Below, in pieces: positions 18,818 to 28,453 of a DNA stretch of 64,000 bases (position 1 is its first letter; each line of letters begins with the position of its first letter). The translations under genes were made by a program, and so were the position numbers. Source of the stretch: Microbacterium allomyrinae (lineage in GTDB: Bacteria > Actinomycetota > Actinomycetes > Actinomycetales > Microbacteriaceae); assembly GCF_020682705.1 (NCBI RefSeq), contig NZ_JAGTTN010000002.1:124001-188000 (forward strand), given 5' to 3'. Under the pieces are notes generated by a model. That model saw nothing but the letters and a program-made list of their open reading frames with translations. It had not been told where the DNA came from and made no database searches.

Positions 18818-19183
18818 ATGACCGACACCGCACTGACGACAGAGCAGACCGTACGCGAGCACGGTGTGCTGCTGACCGACGCCGCCTCGATCAAGGTCAA
18901 GAACCTGCTGTCGCAGGAGGGTCGCGACGACCTTCGTCTGCGCGTCGCCGTCCAGCCGGGCGGATGCAGCGGCCTGATCTACCAGCTCTACTTCGACGAG
19001 CGCTTCCTCGACGGAGACAAGGCGGTGGACTTCGACGGTGTCGAGGTCATCATCGACGACATGAGCGTCCCCTATCTCGATGGCGCGACCATCGACTTCA
19101 AGGACACGATCTCGGAGCAGGGTTTCACGATCGACAACCCCAACGCCGCCGGCAGCTGCGCCTGCGGCGACAGCTTCCACTGA
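18818..19183 (+). CDS. erpA: Iron-sulfur cluster insertion protein ErpA (HesB/IscA family)
   Basis: A 121-residue A-type carrier that transfers Fe-S clusters to target proteins. The three conserved cysteines are visible: QPGGCSGLIYQL and the C-terminal SCACGDSF pair. The first ATG at 18818 follows a purine-rich AGAGGAG site. A strong terminator follows, and the gene is just upstream of the cytochrome oxidase operon, a common actinobacterial arrangement. Confidence 0.95.
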   Translation: MTDTALTTEQTVREHGVLLTDAASIKVKNLLSQEGRDDLRLRVAVQPGGCSGLIYQLYFDERFLDGDKAVDFDGVEVIIDDMSVPYLDGATIDFKDTISEQGFTIDNPNAAGSCACGDSFH

Positions 19184-19228
19184 GGCTGGAGACGGCGATC
19201 AGCGGTGGCTGATCCGAGAGACATTTCC

Positions 19229-19272
19229 GGCGGGCCCGGGCGCTTCGAATAGTGCCCGGGCCCGCCTTTTTT
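19229..19272 (+). terminator. Rho-independent terminator after erpA
   Basis: GGCGGGCCCGGGC (19229-19241) pairs perfectly with GCCCGGGCCCGCC (19254-19266) around a 12-nt loop, followed directly by TTTTTT. This is a textbook intrinsic terminator separating erpA from ctaC. Confidence 0.95.
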
Positions 19273-19372
19273 CGTCCCTGCGACACGTTTCAACCTGAGC
19301 GGATGGCCTGAATCCCCTGGATGCTTGCCCTAGACTGACTGAAGTCCTGTTCGCGATCCGGAAAGGTGCACC

Positions 19373-20260
19373 GTGCCCTCGAAACGCCGTATCCGCTGGG
19401 CCGTTCTCCCTGTCGGAATCGCAGCGGCGGCAGTCCTCGCCGGGTGCACCCCGACGGAGTTGCACGGCTTCCTCCCCGGCTTCACCGAAGACGGCCAGGC
19501 CGCCACGAACCACACCGACATGGTCGCCGGCCTGTGGGTCAACTCGTGGATCGTGCTGCTGGCCGTCGGGGTCATCACGTGGGGTCTCATGGGATGGGCC
19601 GCGATCGCGTATCGCCGTCGCAGGGGCCAGCGTGGCCTCCCGGTCCAGCTGCGCTACAACATGCCGATCGAGATCTTCTACACGATCGTGCCCCTGATCC
19701 TCGTGATCGGCTTCTTCGCCTTCACCGCACGAGACCAGACGATCCTCGAGACCCAGTACGAGGACCCCGACGTCTCGATCACCGCGATCGGCAAGCAGTG
19801 GTCGTGGGACTTCCAGTACGACGGCGAGACCGACGACGACTCCGTGTGGACAATGGGCGTCCAGGCTCAGACCGACGAGCGCGGCGATGTCGTCAGCGAG
19901 CTGCCGACCCTGGTGCTCCCCGTCGATCAGACGGTGAAGATCAAGCTCCAGTCGCGCGACGTCATCCACTCGTTCTGGATCATCGACTTCCTCTACAAGA
20001 AGGACATGTACATCGGGAAGGACAACTTCTGGTCCTTCACCCCGACTCGCGAAGGCACCTATGCCGGCAAGTGCGCCGAGCTGTGCGGCGAGTATCACTC
20101 GATGATGCTGTTCAACGTGGAGGTCGTGAGCGAGGCTGAGTACGAGGACTACCTCGACACGCTCCGCGACGCCGGTCAGACCGGTGACATCAACGATGCG
20201 TACGACCGCCTGCAGAACATGCCCGGCACCGGTACGACCACGAACACAGAGGAAGACTGA
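19373..20260 (+). CDS. ctaC: Cytochrome c oxidase subunit II
   Basis: The CuA-bearing subunit of the aa3 oxidase, 295 residues, GTG start. It has a lipoprotein-type signal (VLAGC at about residue 23), two transmembrane helices (about 50-75 and 92-115), and a periplasmic-side cupredoxin domain. The CuA ligands are in [14 protein letters not shown], with the upstream HSFW histidine. In actinobacteria it accepts electrons directly from the di-heme QcrC of complex III. It opens the ctaC-ctaD-ctaF operon. ctaD starts 2 nt after its stop. Confidence 0.97.
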   Translation: MPSKRRIRWAVLPVGIAAAAVLAGCTPTELHGFLPGFTEDGQAATNHTDMVAGLWVNSWIVLLAVGVITWGLMGWAAIAYRRRRGQRGLPVQLRYNMPIEIFYTIVPLILVIGFFAFTARDQTILETQYEDPDVSITAIGKQWSWDFQYDGETDDDSVWTMGVQAQTDERGDVVSELPTLVLPVDQTVKIKLQSRDVIHSFWIIDFLYKKDMYIGKDNFWSFTPTREGTYAGKCAELCGEYHSMMLFNVEVVSEAEYEDYLDTLRDAGQTGDINDAYDRLQNMPGTGTTTNTEED

Positions 20261-20262
20261 TC

Positions 20263-22026
20263 ATGGCGACGACGCTTCCGCTCGAGGAGAAGACGCAGGG
20301 TCGTCCCACGACGCTGCCGCCTCGTCAGGCCGCACTGCTCAGCGCATCGCGCGTCGAGCAGAAGGGCAACATCATCGTCAAGTGGATCACCTCCACGGAC
20401 CACAAGACGATCGGCTACCTCTACCTCATCGCGTCCGTCATCTTCTTCCTCCTCGGTGGAGTGATGGCGCTCATCATCCGTGCAGAGCTGTTCGAGCCCG
20501 GGATGCAGATCATCCCGACCAAAGAGCAGTACAACCAGCTCTTCACGATGCACGGCACGATCATGCTCCTCATGTTCGCGACCCCGCTCTTCGCCGGATT
20601 CGCCAACGCGATCCTGCCGCTGCAGATCGGCGCGCCCGACGTCGCGTTCCCGCGACTGAACGCGTTCGCCTTCTGGCTGTTCCTGTTCGGTTCGACGATC
20701 GCCGTCGCCGGATTCCTCACCCCGCAGGGTGCCGCCTCGTTCGGCTGGTTCGCATATCAGCCGCTGGCGAGTGCCAGCTTCTCGCCGGGTGTGGGCGGCA
20801 ACCTCTGGATGCTCGGCCTCGGCATGAGCGGTTTCGGAACGATCCTCGGCGCCGTGAACTTCATCACGACGATCATCACCATGCGCGCGCCCGGCATGAC
20901 GATGTGGCGCATGCCGATCTTCTCGTGGAACACGCTGGTCACCAGCATCCTGATCCTGATGGCGTTCCCGGTTCTCGCCGCAGCCATCCTCGCGGCTGCT
21001 GCGGACCGTGTCCTGGGAGCTCACATCTACGATCCGGCCAACGGCGGCGTGCTGCTGTGGCAGCACCTGTTCTGGTTCTTCGGCCACCCCGAGGTCTACA
21101 TCATCGCGCTGCCGTTCTTCGGCATCGTGTCCGAGATCTTCCCGGTGTTCAGCCGCAAGCCGATCTTCGGCTACAAGACGCTGGTCTACGCGACGATCGC
21201 GATCGCCGCGCTGTCGGTGGCGGTGTGGGCTCACCACATGTATGTGACCGGAGCGGTGCTCCTGCCGTTCTTCGCGCTCATGACGATGCTCATCGCGGTG
21301 CCCACGGGTGTGAAGATATTCAACTGGATCGGCACGCTCTGGCGAGGGTCGGTGACGTTCGAGACGCCCATGGCGTTCGCGCTCGGGTTCCTCGTGTCGT
21401 TCGTGTTCGGTGGTCTGACCGGTGTCATCCTCGCATCCCCGCCGCTGGACTTCGCCCTGTCGGACTCCTACTTCGTCGTCGCGCACTTCCACTACGTCGT
21501 CTTCGGAACCGTCGTGTTCGCGATGTTCGCCGGCTTCTACTTCTGGTGGCCCAAGTGGACGGGCAAGATGCTCAACGAGCGTCTCGGCTACGTGCACTTC
21601 TGGATGCTGTTCATCGGCTTCCACATGACGTTCCTCATCCAGCACTGGCTGGGCGTCGACGGCATGGTCCGCCGCTACGCGGACTACTCGGCTGCTGACG
21701 GTTGGACCTGGCAGAACCAGGTGTCGACCATCGGCGCGATCATCCTGGGCGCCTCGATGATCCCGTTCCTGTTCAACGTGTGGATCACCGCGCGCAAGGC
21801 GCCGAAGGTGACCGTGAACGATCCGTGGGGCTACGGAGCGTCGCTCGAGTGGGCGACATCCTGCCCACCGCCGCGTCACAACTTCACGTCGATCCCGCGC
21901 ATCCGCAGCGAACGACCCGCGTTCGACCTGAACCACCCCGAGGCCGGAGTGCCCGTCGGCGTGGGAGCCGCGAAGGACGCGCCCGAAGCTCCGGTTGTCG
22001 ACCTCGCCGATGGAGAGGGGAAGTAA
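20263..22026 (+). CDS. ctaD: Cytochrome c oxidase subunit I
   Basis: The catalytic heme a/a3-CuB subunit, 587 residues with twelve hydrophobic segments. Visible ligands and motifs are [10 protein letters not shown] (heme a ligand), [10 protein letters not shown] (CuB histidine and cross-linked tyrosine), WAHHMYV (CuB histidines) and [11 protein letters not shown] (heme a3/a ligands). The C-terminal tail contains [18 protein letters not shown], typical of actinobacterial CtaD. It is co-transcribed with ctaC and ctaF. Confidence 0.98.
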   Translation: MATTLPLEEKTQGRPTTLPPRQAALLSASRVEQKGNIIVKWITSTDHKTIGYLYLIASVIFFLLGGVMALIIRAELFEPGMQIIPTKEQYNQLFTMHGTIMLLMFATPLFAGFANAILPLQIGAPDVAFPRLNAFAFWLFLFGSTIAVAGFLTPQGAASFGWFAYQPLASASFSPGVGGNLWMLGLGMSGFGTILGAVNFITTIITMRAPGMTMWRMPIFSWNTLVTSILILMAFPVLAAAILAAAADRVLGAHIYDPANGGVLLWQHLFWFFGHPEVYIIALPFFGIVSEIFPVFSRKPIFGYKTLVYATIAIAALSVAVWAHHMYVTGAVLLPFFALMTMLIAVPTGVKIFNWIGTLWRGSVTFETPMAFALGFLVSFVFGGLTGVILASPPLDFALSDSYFVVAHFHYVVFGTVVFAMFAGFYFWWPKWTGKMLNERLGYVHFWMLFIGFHMTFLIQHWLGVDGMVRRYADYSAADGWTWQNQVSTIGAIILGASMIPFLFNVWITARKAPKVTVNDPWGYGASLEWATSCPPPRHNFTSIPRIRSERPAFDLNHPEAGVPVGVGAAKDAPEAPVVDLADGEGK

Positions 22027-22027
22027 G

Positions 22028-22462
22028 GTGCGCACCAACACCGGTCTCTGGTGGCTGCTGTCAGGGTTCTTCCTGCTGATAGCCGTCATTTACACCACGT
22101 GGAGCATCCTCGCCCACCCCGATCGTGAGATCGTCAACGCCATCGAGTGGGTCGGCAGCATCGCGCTGCTGTTCACGGCTCTCATGGGCGCGCTCATCGC
22201 GTTCTACATCGGCAAGGTGCACCAGGCGCAGGGCGGCGAGCTGCCCGAAGACACGCTGACCGCCGACATCGACGATGGAGACCCTGAGCTCGGCGAGTTC
22301 AGCCCGTGGTCGTGGTGGCCTATCGTCCTCGCGTTCTCCGCAGCGCTCGCAATGATCGGCCTCGCGGTCGGCGCATGGCTGATGCCCATCGGCATCTGCG
22401 TCTTCGTCGTCGCCATCGTCGGCTGGGTCTACGAGTACTACCGCGGCTACTTCGCGCGCTGA
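22028..22462 (+). CDS. ctaF: Actinobacterial cytochrome c oxidase subunit IV
   Basis: A 144-residue membrane subunit with a GTG start 1 nt after ctaD. Four hydrophobic stretches are visible, including LWWLLSGFFLLIAVIYTTWS near the N-terminus and a C-terminal WVYEYYRGYFAR motif characteristic of the actinobacterial CtaF family. It is an accessory subunit of the bcc-aa3 supercomplex. The start is fixed by the tight spacing and by the conserved start of the family. Confidence 0.93.
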   Translation: MRTNTGLWWLLSGFFLLIAVIYTTWSILAHPDREIVNAIEWVGSIALLFTALMGALIAFYIGKVHQAQGGELPEDTLTADIDDGDPELGEFSPWSWWPIVLAFSAALAMIGLAVGAWLMPIGICVFVVAIVGWVYEYYRGYFAR

Positions 22463-22500
22463 TCTCCGGACAGTTCTGACTTCTGTGCCATTGCGGCGTA

Positions 22501-22539
22501 CGCCTGTGAGGTTCTGTCGATGACAGAGCCTCACAGGCG
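22501..22539 (+). promoter_or_regulatory. Hairpin enclosing the phosphatase start codon
   Basis: CGCCTGTGAGGTTCTGTC (22501-22518) pairs with GACAGAGCCTCACAGGCG (22522-22539): 17 Watson-Crick pairs plus one G-U-capable mismatch, around a 3-nt loop. The ATG of the PP2C gene (22520-22522) begins in that loop, and a GTGAGG ribosome-binding-like site lies in the left arm. It also sits where the ctaCDF operon would end, so it may be a terminator, a translation switch, or both. No T-run follows. Confidence 0.75.
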
Positions 22540-23326
22540 TTTGCGTGTCGCGGCCGCATCGGAGACGGGCGCCTATCGGGCAGTCAACCAGGACGCCGCC
22601 TTCACCGCCCCCTGGGCCGTCGCCGTCGCGGACGGCGTAGGCGGGGGACCGGCGGGCGATCTGGCTTCCGCGGCGCTGGTTCACCGCCTCGCCGCAGGCC
22701 GTGGCGATGTGATGGATGCAGAGCATCTGGCCGCGAGCATTCGCGCCGCCAACTGGGATCTCCGCGCCCACGTCGAGCGAGACCCGACGCTGGACGGCAT
22801 GGCGACCACATTCACCGGGATCTTCGTCTCGCGAGCCGGCACGCTTCTTCTCGCGCACGCGGGAGACTCACGGGCGTATCTGCTCCGCGATGGCGCATTC
22901 AGTCAGCAGACTCGGGATGACTCGCTCGTGCAGGCCCTCGTCGATCAGGGCCTCATGACGGCGGAGGATGCAGCGAACTCTCCGCGCCGCAATCTGATCA
23001 CGGCATCGCTCAGTGGTGGCGAAGGCGACAGCGTGACGGTCGCAGTGCACGCGCAAGTACCCGGTGACCGGTGGATGCTGTGCAGCGACGGCCTCAGCGA
23101 CTATGTTCCGCGTGCCGACATCCATAGCCTGCTCGCGACGCACAGTGATCCCGCCGAGGCGGCGCGTCGCTGCGTAGAGCTGGCGCTCGAGGCCGGGACG
23201 CGCGACAACGTGACCGTCGTCGTGTGCGACGTGACCGACGAGGGTGATCAGGTCGGCACTGCCACGCAGACGACGTTCTACGGATCTGCGGCGGCGCGCT
23301 TCATGGAGGGCCTCGAGACGGCCTGA
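22520..23326 (+). CDS. PP2C-type serine/threonine protein phosphatase
   Basis: A soluble metal-dependent (PPM) phosphatase of 268 residues that dephosphorylates Ser/Thr kinase targets. Motifs: AYRAVNQDAAF, VADGVGGGPAGDLAS, LLAHAGDSRAYLLRDG, MLCSDGLSDYVP and TRDNVTVVVCDV, giving all the metal-binding aspartates. There is no transmembrane segment. The start is taken as the ATG at 22520, which lies in a hairpin. A TTG at 22541 just past the hairpin is an alternative. It lies between the cta and qcr operons with no kinase nearby. Confidence 0.93.
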   Translation: MTEPHRRLRVAAASETGAYRAVNQDAAFTAPWAVAVADGVGGGPAGDLASAALVHRLAAGRGDVMDAEHLAASIRAANWDLRAHVERDPTLDGMATTFTGIFVSRAGTLLLAHAGDSRAYLLRDGAFSQQTRDDSLVQALVDQGLMTAEDAANSPRRNLITASLSGGEGDSVTVAVHAQVPGDRWMLCSDGLSDYVPRADIHSLLATHSDPAEAARRCVELALEAGTRDNVTVVVCDVTDEGDQVGTATQTTFYGSAAARFMEGLETA

Positions 23327-23333
23327 GCGTCGC

Positions 23334-23753
23334 TCAGCCGGCCACCGGAGCCCGTACGACCATCACGTGGGGATCGAATACCCGGGGGAGTGAGCCTTCG
23401 TCGTTCTCGGTCGGCTGGCCTTCGCGCACCCAGTACTCGTAGCCACCGATCATCTCCTTGACGGCGTAGCCGAGACGGGCGAACTCCACGGCCCCTTTCG
23501 CGCCCGCATTGCACCCCGGGCTCCAGCAGTAGACGACGACGGAGACGGACGGCTCGATCTCGCGAGGGGCACGCTCCGCGATGTCGCGGTACGGCATGTG
23601 GATCGCGCCGGTGATGCGCCCCTGCGTCCATGCCTCGTCGCCACGGACATCGATCAGGACGAAGCGCTCGCCTGCCTTCTGGGCGGCGTACACGTCAGAG
23701 GCGTCTGTCTCGACAGCGAGCTTGGCGGAGAAGTACGAGAGTGCGTCTGTCAT
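23334..23753 (-). CDS. Rhodanese-like domain protein
   Basis: A 139-residue single-domain sulfurtransferase-like protein. The substrate loop carries the active-site cysteine in VYCWSPGCNAGAK. The N-terminal CH2A motif is seen as VLIDVRGDEAWTQGRITGAI. An extra C-terminal stretch (GQPTENDEGSLPRVFDPH) follows. The product may be a thiosulfate or persulfide sulfur carrier. The physiological donor is unknown. It converges on the PP2C gene, with a 7-bp gap. Confidence 0.88.
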   Translation of the reverse strand: MTDALSYFSAKLAVETDASDVYAAQKAGERFVLIDVRGDEAWTQGRITGAIHMPYRDIAERAPREIEPSVSVVVYCWSPGCNAGAKGAVEFARLGYAVKEMIGGYEYWVREGQPTENDEGSLPRVFDPHVMVVRAPVAG

Positions 23754-23864
23754 GCGTTCAGCCTACGAGCGGGGCACGTCCGAGATGGTGGGCAGGGAAG
23801 ACACCGGGCGCCGGAATCCTGCCGATCTCTTCGGGCGCGCCGGCGAGATCGTGGCCAAATGACG

Positions 23865-23904
23865 GATGCCCCGGCCCGATCCTTGTGGATCAGGCCGGGG
23901 CATC
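23865..23904 (-). terminator. Stem-loop terminator after the qcr operon
   Basis: GATGCCCCGGCCCGATCC (23865-23882) and GGATCAGGCCGGGGCATC (23887-23904) pair at 17 of 18 positions around TTGT. It lies 20 nt past the qcrB stop on the minus strand. No clear T-run is seen on either strand, but the stem is strong enough to act as an actinobacterial terminator. Confidence 0.8.
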
Positions 23905-23923
23905 TGCTCTCGCGGGGTACGAC

Positions 23924-25780
23924 CTACTGGCCGGACTCCTTCTCACGGTTCTTGGCCGGCTTGGTGCCCGGCTCGGGCTCAGGAACGATCACGTTCGAGG
24001 GACGAACGGCCGTCTCGGAGTTGCGACCGTCATCGATCGGCGTGTGAGGGGCATCGGGCACGCCGGCGCGCTCGTGAGCGGCCTGCAGCTCGACATCCTC
24101 TTCGGTCGCGATGTGGTCGAGCGCGTGGTGCTGGTGCGCCAGTGCGGCGTCGACCTCGCTCTGCGTCACGGGCACGAGCCGGTCCTCGAAGAACCAGCGC
24201 GAGATCGAGGCGCGGACATTCTCGTGCCACGGGATGCGTCCCTTGGCATTGGGGCGCACGACCAGCGGCGCATACGTCTCGTAGCCCGACAGCTTGTAGC
24301 GCTCGTACGTGTCGACGGGCTGGTGGACCTCGATGTACTCGCCGCCGGGGAGGCGGACGATCCGACCCGACTCATAGCCGTGCAGAGCGATCTCTCGGTC
24401 CTTCTTCTGCAACGCGATACAGATGCGCTTGGTGACGAAGTACGCGATCAGCGGGCCGAGGATGAGCAGTGCCTGGAGCGTGTGGATGACACCCTCCATC
24501 GTGAGCCAGAAGTGGGTCGCGATGATGTCGGAGGCCGCTGCGGCCCACAGCACCGCGTAGAAGGTGACTCCGGCTGCACCGATGGCGGTACGGGTCGCCG
24601 CGTTGCGCGGCCGCTGGGCGATGTGGTGCTCGCGCTTGTCGCCCGTGACCCACGCCTCGATGAAGGGGTAGATCAGGACGAGGACGATGAACACGCCGAT
24701 CACGATCAGCGGGGCGAGGATGTTGAACGACCAGGTGTGGTCGAGGAACACGATCTCCCAGCCCGGCGGCACGAGGCGCAGAGCACCGTCGGCGAATCCG
24801 ATGTACCAGTCGGGCTGCGTGCCTGCAGACACGGGGGACGGGTCGTACGGCCCGTAGTTCCAGATCGGGTTGATCGTGAACAGCGACGCGACGAGCACGA
24901 TGACGCCGAACGTGAGGAACAGGAACCCGCCCATCTTCGTCATGTAGACCGGCATCATCGGGTAGCCGACGACGTTGCTGTTGGTTCGCGCGGGGCCGGC
25001 GAACTGCGTGTGCTTGTTGATCACCATCAGCATCAGGTGGACGACGAGTAGGCCGGCGAGGATCGCGGGCAGCAACAGGATGTGCAGCGAGTACAGGCGG
25101 CCGACGATGGCGGTGCCGGGGAACTCGCCCCCGAACAGCAGGAACGAAGTCCAGGTGCCGATCAGCGGGATGCCCTTGACCATGCCGTCGATGATGCGCA
25201 GGCCGTTGCCCGAGAGCACGTCGTCAGGGAGGGAGTATCCGGTGAAGCCCTCTGCCATCGCGAGGATGAACAGCACGAAGCCGATAACCCAGTTCAGCTC
25301 GCGCGGCTTGCGGAAAGCTCCGGTGAAGAAGACGCGGAGCATGTGGACACCGATGCCGGCGACGAAGACGAGTGCGGCCCAGTGGTGGATCTGGCGGACC
25401 AGCAGTCCACCGCGCAGGTCGAACGAGATCTCGAGCGTCGACGCCATCGCGGCCGACATCTCGATGCCTCGCATCGGCAGGTACGCGCCGGTGTAGTGGG
25501 TCTCGACCATGGAGGCCTGGAAGAAGAACGTCAGGAACGTGCCCGACAGGAGCACGACGACGAAGCTCCACAGCGCGATCTCGCCCAGCATGAACGACCA
25601 GTGGTCGGGGAAGATCTTGCGACCGAGCTCTTTGACGAAGCCCGAAAGGCTGGTGCGCTCGTCGATGTAGTTCGCCGTGGCGCCGATGAAGCGCCCACCG
25701 AGCGGCTTCTCACGGTCGGTCGTCGATGCGGGAGCCGCGGCGGGAGCCGCGGTCTGCTCGGGGACGGTTGCGGTACTCAA
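23924..25780 (-). CDS. qcrB: Menaquinol-cytochrome c reductase cytochrome b subunit
   Basis: Cytochrome b of actinobacterial complex III, 618 residues. It ligates two b hemes through His pairs seen in QIHHWAALVFVAGIGVHMLR and YSLHILLLPAILAGLLVVHL, and forms the menaquinol site. Hydrophobic segments span about residues 60-430. The long hydrophilic C-terminal extension (about 440-618) is typical of actinobacteria. The start is a TTG at 25780 (LSTATVPEQT read as M), overlapping the qcrA stop as TTGA, so translation is coupled. It is the last gene of the ctaE-qcrCAB operon and a known drug-target orthologue in mycobacteria. Confidence 0.97.
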   Translation of the reverse strand: MSTATVPEQTAAPAAAPASTTDREKPLGGRFIGATANYIDERTSLSGFVKELGRKIFPDHWSFMLGEIALWSFVVVLLSGTFLTFFFQASMVETHYTGAYLPMRGIEMSAAMASTLEISFDLRGGLLVRQIHHWAALVFVAGIGVHMLRVFFTGAFRKPRELNWVIGFVLFILAMAEGFTGYSLPDDVLSGNGLRIIDGMVKGIPLIGTWTSFLLFGGEFPGTAIVGRLYSLHILLLPAILAGLLVVHLMLMVINKHTQFAGPARTNSNVVGYPMMPVYMTKMGGFLFLTFGVIVLVASLFTINPIWNYGPYDPSPVSAGTQPDWYIGFADGALRLVPPGWEIVFLDHTWSFNILAPLIVIGVFIVLVLIYPFIEAWVTGDKREHHIAQRPRNAATRTAIGAAGVTFYAVLWAAAASDIIATHFWLTMEGVIHTLQALLILGPLIAYFVTKRICIALQKKDREIALHGYESGRIVRLPGGEYIEVHQPVDTYERYKLSGYETYAPLVVRPNAKGRIPWHENVRASISRWFFEDRLVPVTQSEVDAALAHQHHALDHIATEEDVELQAAHERAGVPDAPHTPIDDGRNSETAVRPSNVIVPEPEPGTKPAKNREKESGQ

Positions 25781-26856
25781 TGACGCTCCCAGAAGCTCGG
25801 GCCGACGGGTTCGGTGAAGCCGCGGCGTGCGACGAGGTAGCCCTCGTCGTCAACGGTGATCGGCAGCTGCGGGAGCGGCCGCGCGGCGGGTCCGAAGAGC
25901 ACCTTCGCGTGGTCGGTGACATCGAACTGCGATTGGTGGCACGGGCACAGCAGGTGGTGCGTCTGCTGCTCGTAGAGAGCGACGGGGCAGCCGACGTGCG
26001 TGCAGACCTTCGAGTAGGCGACGATGCCGTTGTAGGACCAGTCCTTGCGCTCCTCCGACTCGGTGAGGTCCTCGGGAAGAAGGCGCACGAGCAGGACGAT
26101 GGCCTTGGCCTTCTCTTCGAGATAGCCGTCGTGGTGCGACAGCGACGCGAGCTCTTCGGGGATGACGTGCACCGCCGAGCCGAGCGTGAGGTCGGCGGCA
26201 CGGATGGGCTCGCCGCTCGGGTCGTGGGCGAGGCGCGACCCTTCTTTCCACATGGTCTGCTCGAGGAGGTAGACCGGATCACCAGCATGCGGGTGCTCGG
26301 GGGAGTCCTGCGGAGCGAGGCCGCGGAACAGCACGATTCCGGGCGCGATGGATGCCACAAGAGCAGCGATCATCGAGTTGCGAACCAGCACGCGCCGTCC
26401 GAAGCCCGATTCCTCGTTCGCGTCGGCGAAGGCCTGGATCGCAGCCTCTCGCGTGGTGTCGCGTCCACGGGTCGCGTGGCGGGGCTCGATGAACTCCTTG
26501 TCGGACACGATCGCCTTGGACCAGTGGATCGCAGCGATGCCGATGGCGAGCAGCGCGAGTGCGATGCCGAGCCCGATGAAGAGGTTGTTGTTGCGGATGT
26601 CGACGATCCGGCCGCTCTCGATCGGGAAGAGCATGTAGGCGGCGATGGCCCAGATGCTGCCCGCGATCGACAGGTAGAAGAGCGTGTAGACCGTCCGCAC
26701 CGCGCGCTTCATGGCGGCGGGGTCCTGGTCGGTCACCCGCTCGCGGTGCGGAGGGAGCTCCGGGGTGTGCACCGGGTCGGTGACCGCGACGGCGAGCCCG
26801 GGGGAGGGCTTCCAGGAAGCCCTCTCGTGCTCGAGCGGGTCGTCCTCGTGTGCCAT
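25777..26856 (-). CDS. qcrA: Menaquinol-cytochrome c reductase Rieske iron-sulfur subunit
   Basis: The Rieske [2Fe-2S] protein, 359 residues. It has three N-terminal transmembrane helices, as in other actinobacterial QcrA (about residues 57-77, 90-110 and 160-178). The cluster ligands are in KVCTHVGCPVALYE and LLCPCHQSQFDV. The start is the ATG whose complement ends at 26856 (MAHEDDPLEHERASWKPSPG). An upstream extension into qcrC is rejected. It overlaps qcrB by 4 nt. Confidence 0.97.
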   Translation of the reverse strand: MAHEDDPLEHERASWKPSPGLAVAVTDPVHTPELPPHRERVTDQDPAAMKRAVRTVYTLFYLSIAGSIWAIAAYMLFPIESGRIVDIRNNNLFIGLGIALALLAIGIAAIHWSKAIVSDKEFIEPRHATRGRDTTREAAIQAFADANEESGFGRRVLVRNSMIAALVASIAPGIVLFRGLAPQDSPEHPHAGDPVYLLEQTMWKEGSRLAHDPSGEPIRAADLTLGSAVHVIPEELASLSHHDGYLEEKAKAIVLLVRLLPEDLTESEERKDWSYNGIVAYSKVCTHVGCPVALYEQQTHHLLCPCHQSQFDVTDHAKVLFGPAARPLPQLPITVDDEGYLVARRGFTEPVGPSFWERH

Positions 26857-26897
26857 GCTGCTCCTCGTCAGTGTTGCTTCTTGCGTTCGTTCGTCGA

Positions 26898-27731
26898 TCA
26901 GTTGGACTTCGCCGTGATCCACACGGTGATGGCGATCAGCGAACCGATCCCGAAGATCCAGATGAAGAGGCCCTCGGACACCGGTCCGAGCGAGCCGAGC
27001 GAGAACCCGCCCGCCGACTCGTTGTCCTGCAGGTACAGCAGGTAGGTGATGATGTCGCGCTTCTCTTCGGTCGTCAGCGTCATGTCGTTGAAGACAGGCA
27101 TGTTCTGAGGACCCGTGACCATCGCGGCGTACATGTTTAGCGGCGTGGTCGTGTGGAGGGCAGGGGCATACTTTCCCTCGGTGAGCGCACCGCCTGCGCC
27201 GGCCACGTTGTGGCACATCGCGCAGTTGATGCGGAACAGTTCGCCGCCCTCGGCCGCGCTTCCCTCGCCGTCGAGCACCTCGTCGTCGGGGAAGGTCGGT
27301 CCCGGAGCGATCGACTGGATGTAGTCGCCGATCGCGGTGATCTGATCGTCCGTGAACTGCACCGGCTTCTGCGGTGCCTGCGGGCCCTGCATCTGCAGCG
27401 GCATGCGACCGGTGCTCAACTGGAAGTGCACGGCGAGCTCGCCGACGCCGTAGAGCGACGGGCCGTCGCTGGTGCCCTGGACGTCGAGCCCGTGGCAGGT
27501 GGCGCAGTTCGCCTGGAACAGCTTCTTGCCGTCTTCGGCGGTGAGCGCCGAGTTGACGGTGGATTCGGTGGTGGTCGTCGCCATCGCGGCGGACGCGCCG
27601 GCGTACACGCCGCCGGTGATCAGCAGACCGATGCCGATGAGCGCGGCTGCGGCCCACGGGCTACGACGGCCCTGTGCGCGCGGCGTGCGCGCGCGACCGT
27701 CTCGGGAGCGGCGCGAGGTATCACGTGCCAT
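26898..27731 (-). CDS. qcrC: Di-heme cytochrome c subunit of complex III
   Basis: A membrane-anchored c-type cytochrome of 277 residues that carries electrons from the Rieske protein to CuA, replacing soluble cytochrome c. There are two heme-binding motifs, CATCH and CAMCH, with distal methionines probably in GRMPLQM and PQNMPVFND. An N-terminal helix (about 27-48) and a C-terminal helix (about 250-272) anchor it. The start is the ATG ending at 27731 (MARDTSRRSRDGRARTPRAQ). It lies 20 nt after ctaE. Confidence 0.97.
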   Translation of the reverse strand: MARDTSRRSRDGRARTPRAQGRRSPWAAAALIGIGLLITGGVYAGASAAMATTTTESTVNSALTAEDGKKLFQANCATCHGLDVQGTSDGPSLYGVGELAVHFQLSTGRMPLQMQGPQAPQKPVQFTDDQITAIGDYIQSIAPGPTFPDDEVLDGEGSAAEGGELFRINCAMCHNVAGAGGALTEGKYAPALHTTTPLNMYAAMVTGPQNMPVFNDMTLTTEEKRDIITYLLYLQDNESAGGFSLGSLGPVSEGLFIWIFGIGSLIAITVWITAKSN

Positions 27732-27751
27732 GTCGGGAATCAGCTCCGCTC

Positions 27752-28393
27752 TTATTTCAGGAAGTAGATGACGAGGAACAGGGCGATCCAGACGACGTCG
27801 ACGAAGTGCCAGTAGTACGACACGACGATCGAGGAGGTCATCTCTTTGCGCCCGAAGTTCTTGACGGCGTACGCGCGTCCGATGACGAGCAGGAACGCGA
27901 TGAGACCGCCGGTGACGTGGAGCGCGTGGAAGCCCGTTGTCAGGTAGAAGGCCGACGCGTAGGAGTTCGCGCTGATCGGCATGCCCTCGGCGACCAGCTG
28001 CGCGTATTCCCACACCTGGCCGGAGACGAAGATCGCGCCGAGCGCGAAGGTCAGCCAGAACCACTCGACCATGCCCCAGCCGAGCCACCCGCGCTTCTTC
28101 GTCGAGTACGGCTGGAACCGCTCCGCGGCGAACACTCCCATCTGACACGTCACCGACGAGAGCACGAGGATGATCGTGTTCGCGGTCGCGTAGGGGATGT
28201 TCAGCAGCTGCGTCTCCTCGGCCCACAATTCTGGGGAGGTGCTGCGCAGGGTGAAGTAGATCGCGAAGAGGCCCGCGAAGAACATCACCTCACTGCCGAG
28301 CCACACGATGGTGCCGACAGCGACCGGATCCGGCCGCTTGACGGACCGCATGGCCTGAGAGTAGGTCGCTGTGGAGGTCGTCACGCTCCCCAT
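27752..28393 (-). CDS. ctaE: Cytochrome c oxidase subunit III
   Basis: A 213-residue membrane subunit of the aa3 oxidase with five hydrophobic segments. Subunit III signatures are [16 protein letters not shown] and [14 protein letters not shown]. The start is the ATG at 28393 ([15 protein letters not shown]). A much longer in-frame antisense extension through trpD is rejected. It leads the ctaE-qcrC-qcrA-qcrB operon, coupling oxidase and reductase subunits as in other actinobacteria. Confidence 0.97.
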   Translation of the reverse strand: MGSVTTSTATYSQAMRSVKRPDPVAVGTIVWLGSEVMFFAGLFAIYFTLRSTSPELWAEETQLLNIPYATANTIILVLSSVTCQMGVFAAERFQPYSTKKRGWLGWGMVEWFWLTFALGAIFVSGQVWEYAQLVAEGMPISANSYASAFYLTTGFHALHVTGGLIAFLLVIGRAYAVKNFGRKEMTSSIVVSYYWHFVDVVWIALFLVIYFLK

Positions 28394-28453
28394 TATGGCC
28401 GATTCGAGCCGGCGATTTTCGCATCCGGGCGCACCTATTTGCCTCGACCCGAA

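Noticed and set aside
23752..23862. A 36-codon plus-strand frame (MRSAYERGTSEMV...) between the rhodanese and qcrB genes
   Set aside because: It begins exactly opposite the rhodanese start codon, has no ribosome site and no recognisable motif. A chance frame in high-GC DNA is more likely.
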